This document shows positions 1 to 5,350 of a DNA stretch of 5,350 nucleotides, piece by piece (the first letter of the stretch is position 1; every line of letters starts with the position of its first letter). This DNA comes from CAYUWG01 sp964448285 (lineage in GTDB: Bacteria; Bacteroidota; Ignavibacteria; SZUA-365). The notes under the pieces were generated by a model. It did not search any database. It was given only the letters and a program-made list of their open reading frames with translations, and had not been told where the DNA came from. The stretch spans positions 1 through 5,350 of the forward strand of contig CAYUWG010000159.1 of the NCBI GenBank assembly GCA_964448285.1, in the 5' to 3' direction. The position numbers were made by a program, and so were the translations under genes.

Positions 1-192
1 CGTACTCCCGCCGACATTATCTCACTCGCAAACCGGAACCGTATCCGTGTATTCACGATCGGTCTTGGCGGAGCGATCAATTCAGCGGAGCTTCAAGCGA
101 TAGCCAATACGACGGGTGGTCGTTACTATGAAACGCCAAGTCCCTCGCAGTTGACACAGATTTACAAAGAGATTTCGACGATCATCTTCCAG
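1..192 (+). other. C-terminal part of a VWA domain
   Basis: The first 64 codons fit the end of a von Willebrand factor A fold: a hydrophobic strand RIRVFTIGLGG, a short loop (INSAELQ), a helix leading to IANTTGGRYY, then a final amphipathic helix QLTQIYKEIST. The pattern 'fTIGlG ... L..iA..tGG.yy ... L..iy..I' is typical of bacterial VWA domains. The metal-binding MIDAS motif (DxSxS) and its partner Thr and Asp lie upstream, so metal binding cannot be assessed. In surface proteins VWA domains usually mediate protein or matrix binding. Confidence 0.87.
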
Positions 193-3100
193 GGCTTCCA
201 GGAATGCCTGATCACCTACACGGCGAAGTGCATGGACGGTGGCCTTCGCACTGTTGATCTGTCGCTGTTGAACTTCTGCGGCGGCAGCGATACGAAGACG
301 AAGACATACAAAGCTCCGAAGGACACCTCGACGTACGTTCCTCTTCGCATCGAGCTTGGCAAACGTGAAACGCGCGGAAACACGAATGTGAAAGTTCCGC
401 TGACGCTTGTCGATGAGATTCAGAACGACCTGTTCCATCCTGCGACGTTCACGATACTGTATGATGAAGCGTGCACGCAGTTCGTGAACATCGCGACGCC
501 GCCGGGATCGTTGTTGGAAGGGGTACCGATAACGATAACGCCGATGCCGGGCGGAGTGACGTTCCAGACGACGGACCGGAAGATCATCAACGGATCGGGT
601 ATGCTTGCGGAGTTGACGTTCAAGGCGAGCGACCCGGACACGAAGGACACGACGTGTTGCGAGTTGAAGCTGTTGAGTTGGACGTTCGAAGCGGGCTGCT
701 TCCGACCGGTGTTGAAGGATGGAGAGATCTGCATCATTCCCCGCCAGCCGGAGGTGACGTGCAGTATGTCGGCACCGTCGAACATCGTCTGGGTGAAGGA
801 CATCAAGGACTACAATCCGAACCCGTTCACGGTATCGATGCAGATCGCGAACCAGGGCGACCGCGAAGCCCGCGACGTTCGATTCAAGATCGAGTACGAC
901 AAGAAGGATTTGTTCTTGGTAGCCCCGATCAGCGAGACCCAGAACGGGACGCCACGAGATTTGAAGGAAGGGACGTTCATGGAGGCGCGTTGGGACGTTC
1001 AGGCGAAGCGTCGCGTGACGGGCGACTCGGTGAACGTGTGCATCGTTGCGACGTTCAACAACCATGATGAAGTCCGCTGTTGCAAGAAGATCTGGGTACC
1101 ACCGGCCGGCCCGGTGCTGAGTTGCGCCCTGACGGCACCGACGATCACAGCGGATCGACCGAACCTGCGATACCAGCCGATGCCGTTCGATGTGACGGTA
1201 GTGGTGACGAACGAAGGCGGCCAGAAGACGGACACGGTCTTCGCTCGGATCGAGTTGCCGACCCCCGGTGATTTACGCTTGTCAGGCGCAGACTCACCGA
1301 ACCGCCACACGAAGAAAATCCTCCCGGTGATCTTGGGTCCCGGCGGGCAGGGCGGTACCTCGTGGGAGTTGACGCACCCGATCACGACGGTAGCGAAAGA
1401 CTACATCATCCGCGTGTGGGTGAAATCGTCGAATGCGGATTCCTCGGTTTGCGAGATCAAGGTAACGATCCCGCCGTTGGATGCACCGATTCTGCGCGCA
1501 CAATGCTTTACGCCGGACTCGTTGCATTTCGATGAGAACATCGATGCCTACATCCCGAATCCGTTCCGCATCTCCTTGGAGACGGCGAACATCGGCGGAT
1601 TGCCAGCCTCGAACGTATCGGGGTATATGTATTTGCCGGCGAACGTGGTTCTGACTCCAACGTCAGCGCCACAGCGTCAGATGTTCACCCCCTCGACGAT
1701 GAACGAATACAAAGGCGGAGTAATCCCGACGATATCGTGGGACGTTCAGTACACGAAGCGATTCCGTTACGACACGTACCTGGAGTTCAAGTTCGTCGTC
1801 GGCGGTACGGGCCCGACGGGTCAACCGCTGGATTCCGTGGAAGTATGGTGCACGGTGCGTGTACCGGGCTTGATGCCGTCGTTTGCATGCGACATCTCGA
1901 TGCCGGACTCGTTAGGCATCAATGCTGCGGAGACGGGTGTTGAACCGAATCCGTTCACGGTAACCTACCGTGTATGGAACACGAGCCGTCAGGTCGCGAA
2001 GATCGCAACGGTAGCGATCGACTTCCCGATCGGCGAAGGATTGACCCTCGATGGATCGACGCCGCAGACGCGCTTTGTGGATAGGACGTTGAATGCCGGC
2101 GATACGGCAACCTACACGTGGCAGTTCACGGTGCAGAACCGAATCACACGAAGGAATGTCCGCTTCCAGGTGACGGCATGGGACGATGAGAATAATCCTG
2201 TGATCTGTGCCGACAACATGCCGATAGCGAACCTGAAGACGTCGCTGGTGTGCAACGTGCAGACGACCGAACCAGTGGTTCGGTACATCCCGGTATTGCA
2301 GGAATACAGCCCGACAAACTGGGTGATCACTGCCGACCTGATGAACACGGGCGGCGCTCCGATCACCGACGTGACGGCGGAGATCGAGTTCACCGATCCG
2401 ACGACGTTGGATCTGGTGGAGTTCGACCCGAACTTCCCGGACAACACGAATCCGAAGCAAGTGCCCGGCGGCGTGCTGTTCCCGGCGCAGTCCAAGCCGG
2501 TGCAGTGGGGCTTCCGCCTGAAGAATCCGAACACGACGGGCGTCTCGCAATACATTTACTTCAACATCAAGTACTCGTCGAAGGAGACGCCGTACATCAC
2601 GTCGGGCTGTGAAGTGCCGGTGGAGATCGAACCGGTGGTGACGCCGCGCATCGTCTGCCAGCTCCAGGCCCCCGACACGATCTGGTTCAATGTGGATCAG
2701 TACACGCCGACGCCGTTCGACGTACGGGTACGCGTGGAGAACGTGGGCAACGGCGACGCACAGAACGTGCGGGCATTCATGCTTCAGGACACGCGGTTTA
2801 CGAACATCCCGCCCTCGTCGCGTGATCTTGGCAAGATCAACGCGGGCAGCGTTGTGGATTACGTGGACAACTCGGGGTTCGCGATGAAAGTGAACGCACG
2901 ATCGAGCGATGGGTACGACACGGTTCGCGTGTACGTTGTGGCCGATGGAATCCCTGCGGCTCTGTGCGAGTACCCGATATTCGTTCAGCGCGAGCAGCGT
3001 CCGAACTTTGCGATGAGCTGCCAGGCGACGCCTGATCAGTTGACGTTCGACGACCGGTTGAACGACTACGTGCCGAATCCGTTCGACGTGCTGACATCGG

Positions 3101-5346
3101 CAACGAACAACGGAGACACGCGCGCGACGAACTGCCAGTTGGTATTCGTCGGCCCACCGCGCTTCACGCCGGTTGACAACATGTCGATCATCGCGGTGAA
3201 CGTTGCAGGACGCGCTCCGGGCGTGATGGAAGTGGGCGACACGTACAGCTTCAACTGGAAGCTGACGGCCCTGCGACGTGACATCGGCGGATGGGATACG
3301 CTGCACTATCAGATCCAGGGACGCGGAGGCTTGGGCAACCGCGTGATCATCGGCGAATGCCGAGTCCCCGTGTACGTCCCACCGGCACGCGCAGCGGCAT
3401 ACCAGATGATATGCACGGCACCCCGGAACCTGACGTTCGACAATTCGAGCGGGTCGTATGTACCGGATCCGTTCGTATTCACGGCACAGGTGACGAACGC
3501 CGGTGCGGCCTTAGGTCAATCGCTTGAAGTGACGGCGCTGTTGCCTCCGGGCTTGATCTTCGCGGGCGGCGAGACGGCGACCAAGCAGATCGGCGACCTT
3601 GCGACGAACCAGACGGTAAGCGTGCAATGGCTGGTTCGTCCGATCACGATCACCGACGGCGTGGCCAAAGACCTACGTCTGTGCGCGGAAGTGAAAGACG
3701 TGTTCGGCAAGACGGGTCAGTGTTGTACGGACGTTCTTGTGCCGCCGGCAACGAAAGCGACGCTGGGGCTCGTGTGCAACGCGATCGACGACAACGGCAA
3801 AGAGCTCGATGCGTTAACGGTTGACCGCCAGCGCGGGACCTATGAAGTGAATCCGTTCCGCGTGACGGTGAAGATCACGAACAACGGCGACCGCCCGGCG
3901 GACAACGTGTCGGTGACGGTATTGCCGCAGTCGAACGAGTTGCGAGTGTTGGGCGATCCGGAACGCTTCGTGGCGGTGCGGTTGGATCCGCAAGTCACGA
4001 CGGACACGATCAGTTGGAACATCTATGCAACGCCTCGGACACAGTCCGGGTACATCGACATCCGTTTCGTCGTGACGGCAGACGGCTTGGCTTCTGTTCA
4101 GTGCATCAAACCGCTGTACGTTCCGGAAGTGGGTCGTCCGATGCTGGATTGCAACATAGTGACGACGATGAGCAACACGAACGACAAACTGCTGTTCGAC
4201 TACACGATCGGCGATTACAAGGACGACGTCGGGACGCGATCTTCGACGAACCGATACAACGTGTTCAAACTGACCTCGCATATCACGAACGTGGGCGCGG
4301 CCCAGGCCAACCGCGTGAACGCGACGATACTACCCCCGGAAGGCGTCGTGCTCGATGAAGGCGAGACACCGGTGAAGTCTGTGGGCGACATGATCGTCAA
4401 CGGCAATGCGACGGTAAGCTGGCTCATCCGTCCGATTCGCTCTGCGGTCGATGAGACGCGATCGTTCACGGTGATCCTGACGAGCGACAACATGACGCAG
4501 CAGAAATGCAATAAGACCGTCGTAATCGAAGGTGCGCCGAAGGTCTCGACGCTGACGCTGCCGGAGGATCCTGTCGGCCAGTACGGGAGCAAGATTGCGG
4601 TGCCGATTTATATCGACCCGACGATCGGCAAGAGCATCTACTCGTACAAGTTGAACGTTCAGTTCGATTCGCGCGCGGTGAAGTTCGTCGATGCATTCAG
4701 CGCGACGACGCTGACCGAGCGCGGCTGGAGCGGCCCGCGGTACTCGCTGCATGCGGAGAAAGGCTCGACGGAGAAGAACATCGTCCGCGTGGACGGTTTG
4801 ACGACGGGCTCACCTTTGAACAGCAAGTACGACGGGAAACTGGTAGTCCTGGTGTTCGAAGCGATCTACGGGACGAACGACGAATCGCTGAAGGTACTGG
4901 CCACGGATCTGAAGTTCGTCAGTTCATTCGTAACGGTGAGTGAAGCGACGGGTCAGGACATGACACTGGTCTCCTCGCTCAACAGCACGAACGACAACTC
5001 CACGGGGTCGGACGTTCTGGTGCTGTTCAAGGACGGGCGGATCACGGTGAGCGGCGACTGCATCATCCCGCTGACGGCGGATGGCGGCTACAGTCTGTCG
5101 CAGAACAAGCCGAATCCGTTCAACCCGACGACGGTGATCGAGTACGAACTGCCGGAGGAGACGGACGTGACGCTGAAAGTGTACGATGCACTTGGCCGCG
5201 ATGTCGAGACACTCGTACAAGGCACGCAGAAAGCGGGTTCGTACACGGTGACCTTCGACGCGAGCCGTCTGTCGAGCGGGACGTACCTCTATCGTCTCGA
5301 AACGCCAAAGTACTCCAAGCTCCTGAGAATGGTGCTGGCTCGGTAA
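1..5346 (+). CDS. Giant multidomain secreted protein: VWA, cohesin-like modules, ten Ig-like repeats, T9SS sorting domain (5'-partial)
   Basis: Frame 1 is open from base 1 to TAA at 5344-5346, so 1781 residues are visible and the gene begins upstream. Order of parts (window residues): end of a VWA domain 1-64; Cys-containing linker 65-110; cohesin-like module 111-249; ten Ig-like repeats 250-1512; second cohesin-like module ~1513-1694; T9SS type A sorting domain ~1696-1781. The TTG at 151 is not the start, because the 50 upstream codons encode well-conserved VWA sequence (VFTIGLGG, then IANTTGGRYY). The sorting domain implies Sec export followed by T9SS passage across the outer membrane, with the tail cleaved and the protein released or anchored at the surface. 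VWA plus many beta-sandwich repeats suggests an adhesin-like or scaffold role; this is inference and no ligand or enzymatic motif is visible. No frameshift or internal stop was seen. Codon use strongly favours NCG triplets. Sure of the CDS and export signal, unsure of the biological role. Confidence 0.96.
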   Translation, partial: RTPADIISLANRNRIRVFTIGLGGAINSAELQAIANTTGGRYYETPSPSQLTQIYKEISTIIFQGFQECLITYTAKCMDGGLRTVDLSLLNFCGGSDTKTKTYKAPKDTSTYVPLRIELGKRETRGNTNVKVPLTLVDEIQNDLFHPATFTILYDEACTQFVNIATPPGSLLEGVPITITPMPGGVTFQTTDRKIINGSGMLAELTFKASDPDTKDTTCCELKLLSWTFEAGCFRPVLKDGEICIIPRQPEVTCSMSAPSNIVWVKDIKDYNPNPFTVSMQIANQGDREARDVRFKIEYDKKDLFLVAPISETQNGTPRDLKEGTFMEARWDVQAKRRVTGDSVNVCIVATFNNHDEVRCCKKIWVPPAGPVLSCALTAPTITADRPNLRYQPMPFDVTVVVTNEGGQKTDTVFARIELPTPGDLRLSGADSPNRHTKKILPVILGPGGQGGTSWELTHPITTVAKDYIIRVWVKSSNADSSVCEIKVTIPPLDAPILRAQCFTPDSLHFDENIDAYIPNPFRISLETANIGGLPASNVSGYMYLPANVVLTPTSAPQRQMFTPSTMNEYKGGVIPTISWDVQYTKRFRYDTYLEFKFVVGGTGPTGQPLDSVEVWCTVRVPGLMPSFACDISMPDSLGINAAETGVEPNPFTVTYRVWNTSRQVAKIATVAIDFPIGEGLTLDGSTPQTRFVDRTLNAGDTATYTWQFTVQNRITRRNVRFQVTAWDDENNPVICADNMPIANLKTSLVCNVQTTEPVVRYIPVLQEYSPTNWVITADLMNTGGAPITDVTAEIEFTDPTTLDLVEFDPNFPDNTNPKQVPGGVLFPAQSKPVQWGFRLKNPNTTGVSQYIYFNIKYSSKETPYITSGCEVPVEIEPVVTPRIVCQLQAPDTIWFNVDQYTPTPFDVRVRVENVGNGDAQNVRAFMLQDTRFTNIPPSSRDLGKINAGSVVDYVDNSGFAMKVNARSSDGYDTVRVYVVADGIPAALCEYPIFVQREQRPNFAMSCQATPDQLTFDDRLNDYVPNPFDVLTSATNNGDTRATNCQLVFVGPPRFTPVDNMSIIAVNVAGRAPGVMEVGDTYSFNWKLTALRRDIGGWDTLHYQIQGRGGLGNRVIIGECRVPVYVPPARAAAYQMICTAPRNLTFDNSSGSYVPDPFVFTAQVTNAGAALGQSLEVTALLPPGLIFAGGETATKQIGDLATNQTVSVQWLVRPITITDGVAKDLRLCAEVKDVFGKTGQCCTDVLVPPATKATLGLVCNAIDDNGKELDALTVDRQRGTYEVNPFRVTVKITNNGDRPADNVSVTVLPQSNELRVLGDPERFVAVRLDPQVTTDTISWNIYATPRTQSGYIDIRFVVTADGLASVQCIKPLYVPEVGRPMLDCNIVTTMSNTNDKLLFDYTIGDYKDDVGTRSSTNRYNVFKLTSHITNVGAAQANRVNATILPPEGVVLDEGETPVKSVGDMIVNGNATVSWLIRPIRSAVDETRSFTVILTSDNMTQQKCNKTVVIEGAPKVSTLTLPEDPVGQYGSKIAVPIYIDPTIGKSIYSYKLNVQFDSRAVKFVDAFSATTLTERGWSGPRYSLHAEKGSTEKNIVRVDGLTTGSPLNSKYDGKLVVLVFEAIYGTNDESLKVLATDLKFVSSFVTVSEATGQDMTLVSSLNSTNDNSTGSDVLVLFKDGRITVSGDCIIPLTADGGYSLSQNKPNPFNPTTVIEYELPEETDVTLKVYDALGRDVETLVQGTQKAGSYTVTFDASRLSSGTYLYRLETPKYSKLLRMVLAR
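193..330 (+). other. Cys-containing beta-rich linker after the VWA domain
   Basis: About 46 residues join the VWA helix to the first cohesin-like module. They include strand-like stretches (ECLITYTAKC, LRTVDLSLLNFCGG) and end in a polar, Lys/Thr-rich segment (TKTKTYKAPKD). Cysteines are encoded at 205, 229 and 277, so a local disulfide is possible. The CxDGxxRxVxL pattern resembles the short beta extension that follows VWA domains in some secreted proteins. No named domain is claimed. Confidence 0.5.
331..747 (+). other. Cohesin-like beta-sandwich module 1
   Basis: About 139 residues follow the cohesin/CBM-like pattern: an opening strand (LRIELGK), a V-P-L-T-L strand after a loop, a FTILYDEACTQFVNI strand pair resembling the cohesin 'f.i.YD...l.f' block, a late GMLAELTFKA strand resembling 'G.l..l.F.a', and a closing block with G-C-F-R-P, then DGEICI. 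Cysteines are encoded at 472, 655, 658, 697 and 730, more than in classical cohesins, so disulfides are possible. Cohesins bind dockerins in cellulosomes, but related modules occur widely in secreted proteins without dockerin partners, so dockerin binding is not inferred. The assignment rests on pattern reading only. Confidence 0.55.
748..1110 (+). repeat. Ig-like repeat 1
   Basis: 121 residues, a near-canonical unit: VTCSM start (Cys at 760), YNPNPFTV at 811-834, NQGDREARDV, ARWDV, and closing VRCCKKIWVPP with adjacent cysteines at 1078 and 1081. An extra Cys at 1039 sits in the penultimate strand (VNVCIVA), so a second disulfide within this unit is possible. Confidence 0.82.
1111..1485 (+). 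repeat. Ig-like repeat 2
   Basis: 125 residues. LSCAL start (Cys at 1123), YQPMPFDV variant of the motif at 1171-1194, TNEGGQKTDTV, a Gly-rich LGPGGQGG turn before SWEL, and closing SVCEIKVTIPP (Cys at 1450). Confidence 0.8.
1486..1875 (+). repeat. Ig-like repeat 3
   Basis: 130 residues. The first Cys (1504) is shifted by two residues (PILRAQC) relative to repeats 1 and 2. YIPNPFRI lies at 1549-1572, then NIGGLPASNV, SWDV, and closing EVWCTVRVPG (Cys at 1849). Extra length sits in a Gly/Pro/Thr loop (GGTGPTGQP) before the last strand. Confidence 0.8.
1876..2238 (+). repeat. Ig-like repeat 4
   Basis: 121 residues. FACDI start (Cys at 1888) and VEPNPFTV at 1939-1962. The usual N-x-G-(D/G) turn is replaced by WNTSRQ. 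TYTWQFTV and the closing VICADNMPI (Cys at 2206) follow; the final strand lacks the standard I-x-V-P ending. Confidence 0.77.
2239..2643 (+). repeat. Ig-like repeat 5 (diverged motif)
   Basis: 135 residues, the longest unit. LVCNV start (Cys at 2251). The Y-x-P-N-P-F site reads YSPTNWVI (2305-2328), the clearest motif loss besides repeat 10. MNTGGAPITDV, VQWGFRL and closing SGCEVPVEI (Cys at 2608) are retained. Extra length lies in the D/N/P-rich loop between the middle strands (DPTTLDLVEFDPNFPDNTNP). Confidence 0.77.
2644..3000 (+). repeat. Ig-like repeat 6
   Basis: 119 residues, the shortest unit. IVCQLQAPDTIWF start (Cys at 2656), YTPTPFDV at 2701-2724, ENVGNGDAQNV, LGKINAG turn, then closing ALCEYPIFV (Cys at 2965). 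The usual Trp before the fourth block is absent (GFAMKV occupies its place). Confidence 0.8.
3001..3393 (+). repeat. Ig-like repeat 7
   Basis: 131 residues. FAMSCQATPDQLTF start (Cys at 3019), YVPNPFDV at 3067-3090, NNGDTRATN, FNWKL, and closing GECRVPVYVPP (Cys at 3358). Extra length is in the loop around NVAGRAPGVMEVGD and in a Gly-rich stretch (GRGGLGN). Confidence 0.8.
3394..3756 (+). repeat. Ig-like repeat 8
   Basis: 121 residues. QMICTAPRNLTF start (Cys at 3412), YVPDPFVF at 3457-3480, NAGAALGQSLEV, LPPGLIF, GGETATKQIGD, VQWLVRPI, and closing GQCCTDVLVPP with adjacent cysteines at 3721 and 3724. The central block is most similar to that of repeat 10. Confidence 0.82.
3757..4137 (+). 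repeat. Ig-like repeat 9
   Basis: 127 residues. LGLVCNA start (Cys at 3775), then an acidic insertion (IDDNGKELDALTVD) before YEVNPFRV at 3841-3864. NNGDRPADNV is close to the repeat consensus. SWNIYATPR and closing VQCIKPLYVP (Cys at 4102) complete the unit. Confidence 0.8.
4138..4536 (+). repeat. Ig-like repeat 10 (terminal, diverged)
   Basis: 133 residues. MLDCNI start (Cys at 4150). A longer N-terminal loop carries an acidic stretch (GDYKDDVGTRSSTN). The P-N-P-F site is reduced to RYNVFKL (4252-4272). TNVGAAQANRV, LPPEGVVL, GETPVKSVGD and VSWLIRPI match repeat 8 closely. It closes with QKCNKTVVI (Cys at 4507). Leucine codon use changes here from TTG-rich to CTG-rich. Confidence 0.8.
4537..5082 (+). 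other. Cohesin-like beta-sandwich module 2
   Basis: About 180 residues with a clear cohesin-type order: GSKIAVPIYID, then YSYKLNVQFDSRAVKFVDA (the strand pair with the typical fD...v.f block), later KLVVLVFEAIYG (the 'G.L..l.FeA' strand), then LKVLATDLKF and a closing DGRITVSGDC (Cys at 5059). An Asn/Ser/Thr-rich loop (NSTNDNSTGSD) precedes the last strand. In Bacteroidota and related phyla such modules often sit just before a T9SS tail, as here. Dockerin binding is not inferred. Confidence 0.65.
5086..5343 (+). other. T9SS type A C-terminal sorting domain
   Basis: The last ~86 residues match the Por-secretion-tail family. They begin YSLSQNKPNPFNPTTVIEY, continue with ELPEETDVTLKVYDALGRDV and ETLVQGTQKAGSYTVTFDA, and end LSSGTYLYRLET with KLLRMVLAR at the terminus. 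This FlgD-like Ig fold is recognised by the type IX translocon and is normally removed by the sortase PorU as the cargo reaches the cell surface. Its position at the extreme C-terminus directly before TAA is as expected. It is the strongest functional and taxonomic evidence in the window. Confidence 0.95.
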
Positions 5347-5350
5347 AACA

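Larger units (their letters stand above)
748..4536 (+). repeat. Array of ten tandem Ig-like (CARDB/DUF11-style) protein repeats
   Basis: Ten consecutive units of 119-135 residues (121, 125, 130, 121, 135, 119, 131, 121, 127, 133) fill the middle of the protein. The shared plan is: start P-x-L-x-C; an A-P-D-x-(I/L) strand; Y-x-P-N-P-F-x-V; a strand ending in N-x-G-(D/G); an A-x-N-V strand; a P-x-x-L block; an L-x-x-G turn before W-x-(V/L); then a strand and a closing Cys followed by x-x-x-(I/V)-x-V-P. The 'N.G...A.NV...i.lP' core resembles CARDB and DUF11 repeats of bacterial surface proteins. Copies are highly diverged in sequence, with no long identical DNA, so the expansion is old. The likely role is a stalk or an extended ligand-binding surface outside the cell. 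Confidence 0.85.

Noticed and set aside
82..1065. 327-codon antisense open frame over the VWA end, cohesin-like module 1 and repeat 1
   Set aside because: Arg-rich low-information product without motifs; the + strand frame has clear domain content over the whole stretch.
471..1067. 198-codon + strand open frame in another frame
   Set aside because: It overlaps conserved coding sequence in frame 1 and its product (Asp/Gly/Arg-rich) shows no domain pattern; a shadow of the main gene.
1912..3306. 464-codon antisense open frame
   Set aside because: It lies wholly within the repeat array. Its product is rich in Arg, His and Val with no recognisable domain, as expected from the complement of NCG-rich codons. 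The + strand shows conserved repeat structure through the same stretch.
3775..3837. Possible EF-hand or dockerin-like calcium loop in repeat 9 (IDDNGKELD)
   Set aside because: The spacing of acidic residues does not fit DxDxDG, and there is no second copy or flanking helix; treated as an acidic loop insertion.
748..4536. DNA-level tandem repeat or CRISPR-like array
   Set aside because: The periodicity is visible in the protein, but the units share only short DNA matches such as around CCGAATCCGTTC, with no constant direct repeat or spacer structure.
5344..5350. Transcription terminator after the stop codon
   Set aside because: Only four bases follow TAA, too few to show a hairpin or a U-tract.

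Overview
The window lies almost entirely inside one very large protein-coding gene on the + strand. Frame 1 is open from the first base to the TAA stop at 5344-5346, giving 1781 visible codons. The 5' end, which should hold the start codon, a signal peptide and most of a VWA domain, is upstream of the window. Only four bases follow the stop, so neither promoter nor terminator can be judged.

Layout, N- to C-terminal: (1) the last ~64 residues of a von Willebrand factor A (VWA) domain; (2) a short Cys-containing beta-rich linker; (3) a cohesin-like beta-sandwich module; (4) ten tandem, divergent Ig-like (CARDB/DUF11-style) repeats of 119-135 residues, each with one conserved Cys near its start and another near its end, and most with a Y-x-P-N-P-F motif; (5) a second cohesin-like module; (6) a C-terminal type IX secretion system (T9SS) type A sorting domain with the hallmark PNPFNPTT motif. 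The product therefore reads as a secreted, probably surface-attached, adhesin-like or structural protein. Its ligand cannot be read from the sequence.

The organism is most likely a member of the Bacteroidota/Chlorobiota (FCB) group, because T9SS sorting domains are confined to that superphylum. The PNPFNPTT form together with moderately high GC and a strong preference for NCG codons (ACG Thr, CCG Pro, GCG Ala, TCG Ser) fits the Ignavibacteria/Kapabacteria side better than classical low-GC Bacteroidetes. That placement is inference. No RNA gene, mobile element, CRISPR array or second gene is supported. All overlapping ORFs in other frames are best explained as shadows of the large gene.
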